Positions 32,901 through 47,600 of a stretch of DNA of 64,000 bases are shown in pieces. The DNA is from Triplophysa rosa. Lineage: Eukaryota > Chordata > Actinopteri > Cypriniformes > Nemacheilidae. The notes beneath the pieces were generated by a model. It worked only from the letters and a program-made list of their open reading frames with translations, was not told the DNA's origin and made no database searches. The position numbers and the translations under genes are program-made. How positions within the stretch are numbered: the first letter of the stretch is position 1; each line of letters opens with the position of its first letter. The stretch covers positions 9,945,080 to 10,009,079 of the forward strand of contig NC_079905.1 of the NCBI RefSeq assembly GCF_024868665.1, given 5' to 3'.

Positions 32901-35900
32901 CAGTTTCCCTTATCAGGATGCGTCAGGGTAAGCGGCCCCTCGAGGACCATATAAAGGATTTTTTTGGACATTGCCTAAAACACCAACCACCAGCCCAGAG
33001 GCCGCTCGCAAAATGGCCACCAGCACTAGAGGCCGCTCGCAAGATGGCCGCCAGCACTAGAGGCCGCTCGCAAGATGGCCGCCAGCCCAGAGGCCGCTCG
33101 CAAGATGGCCGCCAATCCAGAGCCAGCAGCCAAGATGGTCGCCAGCCCAGAGCCTGCTCACAAGATGGCTGCCAGCCCAGAACCTCCAGTCATCATGGCT
33201 GCCACGCCAATGGTCCCAAGTCCGGTGGTCCCAGAGGCAAGTCCCCTGTGTCTACTATGCTTCCTGTGATGCTACAGCTCTGTGGTGTGTTTGGGCTGCA
33301 CATTGTAGTCATGCTCCTGAGCCTAGTCCAGTCCAATACTCCGCTCCTGAGCCAAGTCAAATCCAAGAGTCTGTTCCTGAGCCCAGTCAAGTCCAAGAGT
33401 CTGTTCCTGAGCCCAGTCAAGTCCAAGAGTCCGTTCCTGAGCCCAGTCAAGTCCAAGAATCCGTTCCTGAGCCAAGTTCAGTCCAAGACTCAGTTTCCGG
33501 TCCTAGTCCGGTCGCTTCACCAAGCGTTTGGCCACCAATCCAGCCGGACCCACCTAAGCCACCAGGGGCTCCACCAAGTCCACCCAGACCACCATCTGTT
33601 CCATCTGTGTCACCTGCTGGATAGTCTAGTCCACCAACTCAGCTTGCTCCACCTCTGCCTCTGCTCTGTTAAACGCCCTCTGCTCTGCCTCCACCATCAT
33701 GGCTGCCGCCTTCAGCTCAGTCAGCTTTGTCTCTGGTCGCCACCCACTAAGCTACTGACTCCACCCTGGCCGCCACATCTGGTTCTCACCTTCAACTCTG
33801 CTGAGTCCACCGTGGCCACCGCCTCCAGTCCCATCAGCTCCACCTCTGGCTCTGCTCTGGTTCTTTCCTTCAGCCCAACTGAATCTACCCTGGCCGCCGC
33901 CTCCAGTTCCATCAGCTCTGGCTCTGGTCCCTGCCTTTAGCTCTGCTGACTCCTCTGTGGCCGCCGCTTTCAAATCAGCTAACTCCACCTCCTGCTTTGC
34001 CAGCTCTGCCCTGGACCCCACCTCCTGCTCAGCCGGCTCCGCCCTGGCCTCCGCCTTTAGCTCTGCCGGCTCCGCCCTGGACTCCGCCTCCTGCTCTGCC
34101 AGGTCAGCCTTGGCCTCCTGTGCCATTCCAAAGTCCTGGCCCTCCATCCCTCCCCCTGTTCTGCCTCTGCTACACCTCCCTCCTGGACTTGCTATTTTTT
34201 TGTTGTAGGAGCGTCTGGAAGCCACTCTGTCACGAATCCGTCTGTGTTTCCCCTGTTTGATGTGGACTTTAAGTTTTACTTTGTCACTTTCTGTTTCCTG
34301 TGTAGTCAGTTGTAGTCCTTTTGTTCATTGGTTCCCTGTTGATTTGCTCCTAAGTGTGTCTTGTTATCTTGTTAGTTCTCAGTGTATTTAAGCCCTTATG
34401 TTTCAGTTGTCTGGTGTCAGTCATTGTAAACTGCATGTGGATCCGCTTCTTAACTGGTTTCTCCTCCCGTTGTTACAAATGTAAAGCCATGTGTAAAATT
34501 AAATGTAAACAACAGAGAAACCCATGGATAGGTTTCTTATATTCACATTTATCTCCACAAACAATTATATTGCAGATAGTGATACATATCATTTCTAAAA
34601 AAATAAATATTTCAAACTGAGATGGCGAAGGAGAGGCAAAAGTTAAAATTGATATTGTCATTTATTATTTAATGAATTTACTACATTATTATTACGTATT
34701 TTACATTCCTTTCTATTATTAATGTCTACACCTGTTTATAAAAAAATTGTGACGTTCATTATATCACCACTTCCCACTGGAAACCATGGAAACCAGACTA
34801 ATGGGCGGGTTTGATATATTTGCCATATATTTCCTCCCAAGTAGCTAAAACTGTCTTCATTTGTTTCGAGCACAGCTCTAAAAGAGTACATTTGAAATCT
34901 GTCCACCTACTATGTATATTAATTGTTTCTTGTCACAATAATGACGTCCATCTGGTACCTGCAAGGTGCTTCACCTATATCACTATTAATAGTTTCAATA
35001 CAAAGAAGAGACCTGCTGTTCTTGATCAAATGTTAGTGTGTGTGTATGCGAATGTCTGTACCTGTTCTGGCTTGGGCACACTTGTCAGACTGAAGACTGA
35101 TGAGTATTTTTTTTCGTAATTAATAATCTGCAGGGTGACAGTGGCAGTATGTGAGTGTATGCGAACGTGTGGTGCTCACCCCCGACAGGCACACTTCTCC
35201 TCGGACACTGCAAGGCCGCCAGTCTCTCAGTCAGCTGGGCTCGGCTCTCCGCACTGTTGTTGTTATTGTTTACCTGGATGCCATTTTGTTTCATCAGCTG
35301 CATCAGCTCGGACTCCAGAGAAGCAATCTACCCAAGATTACATCAAACACAATTATCAGATGCTTTCTATACCCCTCTCTTAAACATTTTACTAGAACAC
35401 ATTACAGTCTTGTGTAATTGTGACATATTTCCATAGGCGCTTACTGATGATAAAAGACCTTGAATGATTTCACAGTATGAGGCAGTAGCTAAGAAATACA
35501 GCGGATTTAACCTGTGTGTGCGTGTGTGAATAATTACCCTCACTTGAAGACTCTGTATTTCAGCTAAATGATTTCTCTCCACCTCCTCCAGCTTCTTCTT
35601 CTCTGCATCCTCCCTCTGGGTGAACTCCAGCTCTCTGACAGATGGCGAGAAGAAAAATGCACATAGATTTGGAGAAAGATCGATCATGTGTGTTTGTTCA
35701 TAAATGTGAGCAATAAAGATAAGAGACGCTTACTCTGATCTATTAGTCTCTTTTGAAGGTCTCTGAGCACAAACAGTCTCATTGTCATGCAAACAACTGA
35801 AAAGAATTTATCAAACACTGTCTATCGAGAAACGTCCAGTACAATGTCTTCTTCTTACTGTTATCCCAGGTCTGTCTGCCTGGAAATGCGATGTGTCTCT

Positions 35901-38604
35901 ACAGTTAACTATGACAATAATGCCTGAAGGGTAAACGCAATTCAAGGAAGTCAGACTCCAGAGGAAAAGAGGAGATGTGATGGCTACGACTACAAAGATC
36001 ATCACACACTCCACTGCTCATGTTTCAACTCATGCAGGGAAATTAACACTGGGAGATACACTTAATACATATGACAGCCTTTAGTCACACAGACATGTTA
36101 AGTGGACCTCCCAGTGCATTATGGGAATTATCTTATTATTTTCACATATTCTATTTTGTTTTATTATTTATCTATTATTATGCACATTTTTAAATAAAAA
36201 AATGTTTATAGACAGAATCTGCAGTGCCAAAATAATCATTACAAATAATCCTTCAATACAAAAACATATTGATAAAAACAGTTCTAATTTAAACTGACTA
36301 GCAAATCAGTTTCATGCTATTCATCTGGAAAATTAAGAAACTTTAATAATTTTTAAGACCCTGCGGATATACTGTATTATTGTGTGTACTTTTGCAATAA
36401 TACATTATTTCTATTTTAGGCTATGGGTTAAAAATTGTGAAAATTCCTGATAGAAAATACATATACACAGTATGTTTATGTTTTATGTGGCAGTTTGAAA
36501 CACAGCCCATAAACACAGTTTCTTTAAAATCTCAGAAGCACTTTGGCTGTCATTTATAAACACAGTTTCTTTAAAATCTCAGAAGCACTTTGGCTGTCAT
36601 TTATGGTAATCAGTACATTTGTGGGCTTTTGCTGCAAACTGGCAACCGCATAATCAAGATGCTCTCATCTTCTCTATTCAGCGCTCTGCTGATATTGTAA
36701 TCATCTGAAATGTAATTAGTATGTTTCAGGACTCATATTTGGAGGATACTGTACATTTCAGTGATCTCAGCAGACGTGTATACTGTACCTCTGCTGGAAG
36801 TCTTTAATGAGTTTTTTGGCCTTGTTGTATTTCTTCTCCAGAGCCTGATACTGACTCTGGGCTTCCTTCAGATGTTCATTGACCGTATGGCACAGCGTCT
36901 GAGCCTCGATCCAATAGCTCTCTAGTTTCAGCATCCTCTCCTTGTTATCCTCGATGCTTTGCTTCAGCTGTGTCTTCTCTCTCTCCCATCGTGCTTTTTC
37001 TTTATCCACTGCAGCTAGCTTAACAGAGAGAAGACAAGAAAAAAATCAGAATATAAGACCATGAAAGGTGAAGTGTGTAACTTCTGCACCACTAAAATCA
37101 CATGAGTCTGTTCAATGATTATTCGCGATTAATCACATTCAGAATAAAAGTTTGTGTTTACATAATATGTCTATCTTAAACACATACACGGATATATTTA
37201 AAAATATATAAAATGAATATTTATATTATATATAAATATTAATATATACATGCAAATATTTCTTAAATATATACACGTGTGTACGTGTTTATAGATACAA
37301 AATATATATGCACAGTGCACAGATACATATTATGTATTCTGGATATGATGCATCACGGTTATCTTTCCATTTTTATTCAGTTTTCAAACTACATTGTCAA
37401 ACATTTGCCCCATCTACCATTGAGCCAGTGTTGTTGCTGTGTCAGTCTGGTTGAGTCAGTTTGCCTCACAGCAAAAGTGTTTTTTCGTTTACACTTTTTC
37501 AACACAATCAGTCAACTAATGGCTGTTGTATAGAAATTTATATATTTCTTTTTTTCTCCACTGTTATAAGAAAAAAGTTTAATAAACAAAACATTAAAAA
37601 TCGTATTGTTTGATGCTTTATATTTGTGTGCCATATTGCATTAATGAGCTTCATTAAATTTTGCTTTTATTTTGAATTTTTTCTGAATATACATTCAGTC
37701 TATATACAGTACAGTGAGCCAGGACAAAACATGTTTAGTCCAAACTTGACTGTGAACAGCTTAATCTGTCTAGACATCATCAACAGAGCCGACGTCGACA
37801 ACATGAAGAAACTTTAAATCCAAATCCAGCAAAATCTCTCAGCAGTAAACTCTGTGCACATCAGCCTTACATATGAATCACAATATAGCCTGAAGGAGAA
37901 AATCAGAGTATACTATAATAAAGATGGGAAATAATATTACACGATTTTATCGGAGCAACAAAGATAAACAGTAAGCGTGTTATATTTGCAAAAGGAACAC
38001 AGCGAGCCCTGCAAATGCAGCTCTGCTCTGTTCTTCCTCACACTAACTAATGAAAACAGATTAAAAAGCCTGGCAGAGAGGGAAAATGTGCAATAGAATT
38101 ACTTGTTCTGTCCCAGCAAAGCAAAGCAAAGCACAAACCACACTGCAGTGCAATATTACAAAAACACTTGAAAAGTTTGAAGCTCATGATGGCCAATGCA
38201 GACGTGTGATAATCCAAAGTTGCCTCTAAAACGTAATATATCGCTGGTGTCCTTCTGAAACCTTGTATATCCATATTCGTGATTTTTTTCTTGTTGTTAA
38301 TAAATCATTATTAGTCATAAATCATTATTAGTCATAAATCATTATTAGTAGTCACCCTTTTTCGTCACTGGGTTTTGCAAATATCTAACAAAAAGTATGA
38401 AAAACAACACAGGATTCATCCAACAGGGGTATATTTGTGAAAAGAAAAGTGTAAGTGGTATCTTACCTTGTTCTTGAGTTTCTGGATCTCAGCTTCAGTG
38501 ACGGTGTGTTTAATCTGCAGCTGTAGACAGAAAGTAACAAGAGAGATGACTGAAGGATCAAGGACACGCTTCCTCTCTAAGTGCACTGACCAGCATGACA
38601 TGAC

Positions 38605-38644
<40 letters not shown>

Positions 38645-41600
38645 AAATCCAGACTTAAGAAACTTAAGACAAAACAAAGATACCAGAAAAATAAAGGTAA
38701 CTAATTTAATATTTTCTGCCCATGAACATGGTCTCTCTTCTATACAACAAGAGCTACATAGAAAATATGCATGCAGAATATGGGCCACAGACGGTTTTGT
38801 GGACAGGAAACCAAAGCTCAACATTTATATTTCAAAACGTCTCTATTGTTGATGATGAAGTCATAGCAGCATTCACCTCTCTGAACTTCTGATAGAGTTT
38901 GGTGGCATCCAATTCAGATGGCGAGATGATGTCCTCATTTTCGGGTAAATCGAAAACCTCAATAGCCACGTCTCGGTCTGTTGCCGTCTGCCCCGCCTCC
39001 TCTTCTTCATCCGTGGCGTACTCTCCTGTCTGAAAACAGACACAAGGGAATAAACATCCACCCTGCATTTACTAGAACAATCAATCTGGCCCGGAGATTG
39101 TGTCTTTAAGAGGCTGGCGAATGTTAAGTCCAGGCTTTGTGTCTCCAGGAGGCAAATATTATCCAAAAGACATTAGGTAACACACATACTAATGAATGTA
39201 TAGACTCAATGCACTGTAATGTAAAAAAAAGTGAAAATACCTCAGCAACCACCCTGAACAACATAGAAACCATGCTACCAAATGTTACAGGCACACAGAA
39301 CACCTTAAAGTGATAGTTCACCCCAAAATGAAAATTTTGTCATTATTTACTCAACCTCTTGTCATTTTAAACATGTATGGCTTTCTTTCTTCCGCAGAAC
39401 ACAAAATAAGATATTTTTAAGAAAGTTGGTAACCGAACAGCACCGGCACCCAAAACCAAGGCAAGTGACAATAGAAGGAAAGTCATACAAGTCATCACTT
39501 AACACCTACAACGAATGCTGACAACCACACCACAGTCACAACCAATGACTTTTGCATAAGAAAGCGCACCTTTCACATTTTCAACAAGAAATGCAAAAAT
39601 TAACATTTCATCTGATTTAATTTCACCCCTCTTCAATTTTTCATAAAGGAATTTCACACAATACATAAAATGCTATTTTTTCAGAATAGAGAAAAGATTA
39701 ATGGAGCTTCCATTTGTCCCGACTGCTCGTGGATCTGCCAAGTGATTTTAGTTGGATGGATGTGCAGACAGGTTGGTTCTGCTCGGCTGGGTCTTGTATC
39801 TGGTTGCCGTGAAGGGCTGTTCCCAGGTGGCCTCCTATCCAGATCAAATGATCCGCCGGGCAGGAGGCCGTATATAAACCCACGATATAGTACTGCTTTA
39901 ACTTCATTTGTGTCTTGTCTGTCTCCCACTGTAACTCTCTCTGACCACTATTCCCACACACTAAACAGTATGAATTATAAACGGTTTCAACAGTAACAAC
40001 ATAAAAAACGTTATGTGGCCCAAACTTAACTTCCGGTAGACCTCCGCAAAGAATCTTTCACTGTTGAGTAGTTTCAATTTCATTTAATACAATTAATATA
40101 CAGTAAAGTATTAATATAAATTAAATGAAATAAATTGTTATATTACTAGCCACTAGCCAGAGCGATAACCAAACACAGACCGAAAGTTAACTTCATGTGC
40201 GTCAATGTTTCATATAGTTTACCAAACATTTTTGTCGTTATGTTTCTCCCCAATGTAGTTTTAATGTAGACTCTCACCACAAACGGTGAATTTATAAAAT
40301 TAAATAAAAATTAATAAATACAACACTTTTTCAAGTGTTTCAACTTTCGTTAGACTACTTTTATAAAAGTTTGATCATGTATTTTTGAAGCAAAATCCTC
40401 ATGTTAGTTTGAACCAACATAATAAATAATGACAGCCTTTATTCTTTTTTTGGGGGTGGGTGAATTATCCAGACTAACTGCACGGGAATTCAATAGTGAA
40501 GCTGCTCCCCTAATCCCACCTCTAAACCACTGGCACATCATTGGCACAAAAGCAAATCATACTAAATCGTACAAATGAGTTCATAGGAATTCAAATGAAT
40601 TTTTCACCTCGTAAAATAGTTATGAATTGTTTTAAAGATTGTGTTGAACTATCCCTTTAAATGAAAAAAAGCACACAGACTCCAAATCCTGAGAGTAATA
40701 TTATCTCTCATATACCCTCAAGGGAAAAATTTGCTCATTTTGGAGTGTCACATTCAATTAGTTTACGTGCCACCAACCTATTAAGAGACTGCTGGTTACT
40801 TTACCGCACATGAAACTAACAACAAGGTCATAGACCGTAACCCCAGAAAGTGATTGCACACTTAATCCACACGTTGAAACCTAAAACGCAACAAAATCAC
40901 ACCAAGTGGCATTTACTTAAATGCTAAAAAATGGACAATGCATCATACTATTCAAAACATAGTTTTGATTTTAGTCCTATTAATACTTTGTATTTTAAAT
41001 TAGCTTTTTTTTTTAGATTTTTTGTTTTTATGTTAATTTTAGTTAAAGTTTTAGCAATTTTGGTCTATACTTTTGTCATTTTATAATTTAACATTTGTTT
41101 ATTTTTTATGTTACTATATAAGATTAATTAATTTTTACTTTAGTTTTTGTTTATTATTGTAATTTTAGACAGTAACCCCAGAAAGTATTTGCGCACTTAA
41201 TCCACACTTTAAAACCTAAAACGCAACAAAATAACACCGAGTGGCATTTACTTAAATGCAAAAAATAGACAATGCATCATACTATTCAAAACATATTTAG
41301 CCTATTATAGTTTTGATTTTAGGTTTATTAATATTTTAAATGAGCTTTTATATTTAGATTTTATGTTCATTTTAGTTAAAGTTTTAGCAATTTTGGTCTA
41401 TGCTTTTGTCTTTTTATAATTTATTTTTAGTTTATTTTTTATGTTGCTATATAAAATTAATTAATTCAATTTTTTGTTTATTATGATAATTTTAGTGTTT
41501 AAGTTTGTTTTTGAGGCAACATTTCAATTTTTAATTTAGTTTAAGTTTTTCCAATAATTTTTAGGTCAATATTTTATTTGATTACAATGAACAGAAACAT

Positions 41601-44600
41601 TTTCAAAGTTTTGATTTTAGTACACTAAAATAACCTTGATTCAAAATGCCCATATATTTGTGTGATTAATGTAGACTAAATATTCTGGGGGCCACTGGTG
41701 CCATTTCCTACTCTAAAAACAAAAAGACCACTAACCTTTCCAAATTCTCATCCTCATAGTCTGTAGGTCCTGAAGGGAGCTGCAGTTTTTAGGAACATTT
41801 ACTGCTGGCAGGCATCCCGTGAAATCTTTTGCTAGCTTCTAGCACATGATTCTGCCTCAGCAAACACACCACCCTTCTTTTAGTGAGGTTCCTCTTGCAT
41901 CACAGATATGCCACATTCTGTCACACAAGCACGCTGACGTAAAAGCACACATCGCACTTTTAAATTCACAAATACCCACCCACACGCACACACACGTCTT
42001 CACCAGGACTGAGCATTCATTACAATTCCTTCTCGGCACTGGCAGCCTGTCTGTTGGGAGAAGCTGCCTGTGCCAGAATTATAAAACAGTGCTGATTACA
42101 CAGGCTTTTCAAGAGCACAGTCAGTATGTAAGCCAGCCGATGCATAACATCACAGGAGGAACAAATAAAAGCATTGGATTCAAAGAACACAGATCAGAAT
42201 AAAAAAAAACACATCTTACATTTATAATGTGAAATTTTGATACAACAACAACAAATCTGAAAGGGAAATCGATGCTTTACATGCATAAAGCTTTTGCTCA
42301 GAACGCTCATTTCGATTCTCGCTGACAAATAATGATAGGCATTAAAAATTCATTCTTGCATTCGCACGTACGAGACTTGCATCATTCTGCGGAGCCCGTA
42401 ATGCTAAATCGCCCGTGTCCTGGAAATCATACAGTAGAAATTGCTTTGCATGGACTACTGATGTAATTATCTCTGAATCATTGCAAGTGACTAATTTAAT
42501 ATTTCCTTCAGTCACTTATCGACGCTTTAATGTAGAATCCCACAATCGTGACAACCTGCCTGAATTATGGAAATTCACCTCTCTGCAGCCGTCCAAAACA
42601 AATCAATGTGGCTTACACAGACATTAAAACACTTGCGATCTGCTCATAAAAAAAGTGAATAATAACTGTTCAAGGACTAGTAATAAATTAACAGGTTTTG
42701 GCTTGAGGTATGGTTACATGTTTGATAATAAATTTGAGCCTGCCCCAGCTGGTCCTTGATGACTGGTAAACATGTTCGGTCAGGTTGTAACATGTTTAGA
42801 CAAGCTGTGATGTGAATGCGAGACCTTGGCTGTCCTCACCTCATCATCATCAGCATCGTACTGAGCATACTGCTGCTCCATCATCTCTCTCTGACGTCTC
42901 TCCTGCTCCAGAGTCTGACTGATGAGCTGAGCCACCTCGCTCTGCTGTCCCGGACGCTCTCGGCCAATCACGAACCTGCAAAGACATAGCAACTGCCAAT
43001 CAGAGGGGAGGGACATCCTGATGGAAAAATATCAGACGTTATCAAGAGATCAGAGTTATTGATTTAAAATGGAGATTGGGAAGAGAATATTTTTTGAATT
43101 AATGAGACAACATTCTGATGACAAAAAAATCTGCCAATGGGGTCAAAAAATAAACCTGAATTAGGTACTTAAAGTGATAGTTCACCCAAAAATGAAAATT
43201 CTGTCATTTTTTACTCACTATTTACTCACCCTCTTGTCACTTCAAACGTGCATCACTTTTCTTTTTCCGCGGAACACAAAAGAAGATATTTTGAAGAATG
43301 TTGGTAACCAGCACCCTTTGACTTGCACTGCTTTTGTGTCCATACAACAGAAGTGAATGGGTACAGCCTCTTTTCGGTTACAAACATTCTTCAAAATACC
43401 TTCTTTTGTGTTCTGCAGTAGAAAGAAAGTCATACAGATTTGAAAGGGTAAGTAAATGATGACAGAATTTTCATTTTTGGGTGAACTATCCCTTTAAGAT
43501 TTGTTTGCTTGTTTTAAACACAAACTTAATTCTTATATATAATACAAGACTAAAAGATCTTAGGTCACTTTACTTGTCATATAAATGTATCTTGATTTAA
43601 GAATATTTAGATATATGTACTAGACAACAAGACAAAAATGCTTATAGATATTCATTTTTGCACTTTAAATGAGAATGTCAAAGAAAGACATGTTTCATTT
43701 AAATGATTTTTTTTAAATGCTTCAAAATTCAAGCAATAATGTTCTATTTCATCCTACTGAAAAATTGTGTCTGTAATTATATCTTTTATCATTTGGCCAG
43801 TATTACAAAACCTTGGTTGGATACATTTGTGTGATAAATGACTGACAGTAAATCCTAAAATGGTGCAACATTAACTGAAAAAATATAAAAATGATCAAAA
43901 AATATAATTTACTGCTAGATCACCTCAAACATTATTTTAATGGCCGCTCTAAGAGTTGTGTTGCTATTAGTTCATATTGGTCAGAACTGAAGCCATTGAG
44001 CACTGTATATGCTAGCACACTCCTAACTTAACAAAACCAAAAACATATTTATGGACTGAAAAATAATAATTATGAACAACAATTAAACATTTTACTCTAG
44101 TTGTCCTGCTTTAAACTCATTCCACTGGTTGTACCCGAAGTTGACTTGTTGGACCACTCAAACAGAGCGGAAAAGGTATTTTACCGCTGAAAAAATTACA
44201 CACATCACCTTTAAGGAGTAAAAACAGCAATAACCTTATTCTGTGCTTTTCCATCAAATGTTACATAACACAACCCATGAACAGTGGAAGCAGCGGGGAA
44301 GCGTTCAGCAGGGAGTCCTAATCACTCTGCATTAGACAAAGACAAGAGCCTAAATTTGATCTACATCCAATGCAAAAACTGGGTCAATACCCTACGATGC
44401 GGAGCATCTCTGCTTCTTCTGCAACGCAGCTGACCTGGAAACAGTTCTAGCTTCCAACTCGACACCACACGCAGAGTCCCAACTGCTCCCAGACGAGGCT
44501 CCCTTATTGGCGACTCGGCGAGAGTCACTATTAATATTCGCATACATCTGGGATGACAGGATGCGTTTCAGGATATATGTATCACCTCTCCCGGCGAGGA

Positions 44601-47600
44601 GGCGTTCCTGCCAAACCTGCTAAAACCCCCTGAATCTGACACTGAATCAACACAGCGATGAATCACTGGGAATAGAGAGTCAATCTCAATAGATTTATTG
44701 GTGGTCACTGGAGCACATAGAGTTTAAGACCTGAAATGATTTCTACAGGTTAAATATAGCACAAATGCAGAATCTGGGCCACGCTGCCTCCTCAGTGAGA
44801 ACGGAGGAGAGGAAGAGGATCTAAGATAAAGGGGATCTAAAATAAAAATACACTTGCGTTTTAATGTGTTTTAGTGTTTTTTTTTTCTGTAGTCTTAAAT
44901 GGCCACCAACCATTCACTGTTTTACTGACTAAACCAATGTTTCAATGATGCACACTATATACGTTATATCATATACATTACATCACATTATATCTAAACT
45001 GAAAGGCGCTTTTATTAATGTCAAAAAACCTGTGGTTGGTTGTTTTGGATGGACCTATGATGCTAGACTGTATTCTCTGAAACCTTTATGCGTCTAAATA
45101 AGTCCATTTCTGTACAGACTAGTCAGCTAACACCTGTGACGCAGTCCGCTTAGCCACGTGAGAAATCAATAAGCTCCAGCTCTGTCAAAAAGTCAATTCT
45201 TAATGAAAAAATATTAAAGTTTACCCTCAAATGAACATAAAAGAGATCCTGACTCTAGCCAGCCACATTTGCACATTAAAGCATCTGTAATCACAGAACT
45301 CAAAGCGGTGAGGTGACTGTGAGTGTTTATATTTACAAATTTTCCAGAGGAAGTAGAATAAACCACTGACAGCTTCTGTTTAATAACACTACGCTCCATC
45401 ACACTGTGCTCTCCTATTGTTAATGGATAGCCTTGTTTTCTCACAGTGTGACATCTTACTGCTGCCTGATATGCTTTTCGATGACAAGATCTGTGCAGTC
45501 ATGTCTAAAGAGCGTTCAGATACACTAATATCAATTCTGTTTCCATGTAAAAAAGTTGTTTTTATGTCCTAATAACAACATTGGTCATTCTAGATCTGAG
45601 GCAAATCCCATACAATTGGTTTCTGCATCTGTGTTTTAAAGGAGCAATGTGGAGATTTTAGCAGCATCTAGTGGTGAGGTTGCGAATTGCAACCAACAGC
45701 TCACTCCACCCCTCCCTTTTGAAGCACTACGGCAGCTAAAACAAAACAAAGATATCGTCACGTTTTCACTTTTTGGACATAACGTATTTACGAAACACGC
45801 ACTGTAGAGCAGTTTGTCCATTTAGGGCTACTGTTGAAACAACATGGCCAATTCCATGTAAGGGGACTCACGGTGTAGATAGAAATAGCTCAGTCTAAGG
45901 TCATAAAAACATAACGCTTCATCATGTAAGGTCTTTATACACCTCTGGAGACATAGTTATGTATATTATATTGCATTTCTGTCTATAGAAAAAACTACAC
46001 ACTGGACCTTTAATTGTTTTTCTGTGTTAATTAATATGTCTAAAGATATCTGGGTTCACCACGTTCCATCCTATATGACTGACCCTCAAAGAGCAAACTT
46101 TGGAATAACTTAATACACAAATAACAAATAATAAATGTGGCATCTTACCTGACTACTCCTTGCGTGTTTCTCAAGACAGAAGCAGCGAAGCTTTGAGTTA
46201 CTCCCACCAGACTGGTGCCGTCCACCTCCACGATTTGATCATTCACCTTAATTCTGTGGAGAATGGAAGCGGTTATGTTGTAACTGTAACTCTAAAATCT
46301 AAAACTAAGATTCAAAAGATGAAATTCCAGATTAGTTGAGTCTGCGTTTGGCCATTCTGAGTGAGAAGAGTGATAAGCTTGTTTACATCCAAACGTGACT
46401 TCACAAATGTATCATTTTGTGTCATGAGACATGTATTAACCCTGGACATGTAACCCTGGAGTCGTAAGTATTACTTTTATGATGGATATATTCTGTTTTT
46501 GGAGCTTTAAAAACTGGGTCTCTTGCCATTGCCATTACCAAGCTAGGAAGAGCCAAGATATTTTTCAATAAACCTCTGATTGTAATACGCTAAAAGAAGT
46601 CATATACACCTGAGACGGCTTGAGGCACTTTTTTGGGGGGGGGGTGAGCTGTTTCTTTAACTACAAAATTATAAGATCAAGATCAAGAGCTTGCCAAAAT
46701 AGGTAGGGAACTCCTTGTATAAACACTATATTATAAATCACATAGGGAAATTGCTGGAAATGTTCTTTGAATTGAGCTAATGAATAATTCTCACAGGGCA
46801 TGTAGACATTACATTTAAAGCATGTGGCTTACAGGGAGAACTAGGCACTTGAACAACATGATATATTTTTTAAACAATCCTACAGCATTTGTTAAGGGCT
46901 CCAGCTGTGATATCTGGAATAAGCTTTGTGAGTCTGTGAATTGCCTTGACCCTTGATTCCTGTCTGGATATTGGGCTCCTGGCAAATCTTGTCTGTTATG
47001 CGGGCAAGCAGTTGGAGGGCCGCATGCAGGTTTGAATCCTAATGTGCATCTAAAGACTCTGGCGTAAGAACGGCTTGACCTTCGCATGCATGCAGCAATG
47101 TCTATGATTATACTGAAAACACTGAAACCAGGAAATCGTTGTTCCTCTATGCAAAAATGCAAAATAAGGACTCCAGCGGAAAAGATCTTAACATCCCTGT
47201 CGAATTCTGCATTGTTCCGCAGAGCTTAAAGACAGGCAGAGTTAATGGTGGAGGAAATTACATTCTGGCCATTGAATGCTCCTTTTAAAATCTGACTGCA
47301 AAGCTTCCAGTCGCTTGGTATAAGAGCGTCAAAATCTCAGAGAGTTTCAGTAAGGGTTGTTCCCGATTACCATAAGCGCTTCCCACCTTCCTGTCTTGAC
47401 AGGAATTTGATACCCGTCAAAAGGAAAACATATTTGTGTGCAAATATCACTCCTCACAGGATGCTCACTTTCACTTTGGGCAGATAAACAAATAGATGTG
47501 AGTTTTTAAATGGCTCATGCACAACCTAAACGTACGTTTATTATACATTATGTAATATGACTGAATTAACCTGACTACATAAGGTTACATCACTGAAAGT

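Larger units (their letters stand above)
32632..34477 (+). mobile_element. decayed LTR retroelement with tandem-repeat interior
   Basis: Left LTR remnant 32632-32872 and right LTR 34228-34477 share TAGTCCTTTTGTTCATTG, CTTGTTATCTTGTTAGTT and the end CTCCTCCCGTTGTTACA. Between them are a short gag-like start and low-complexity repeats. No protease or polymerase remains. Probably Ty3/gypsy-like, but the type is not certain. In ppp1r9a intron 10. Confidence 0.75.

Noticed and set aside
33193..34225. Long ORFs on both strands in the LTR element
   Set aside because: They are open because of tandem repeats without stop codons; composition is repetitive and no domain appears.
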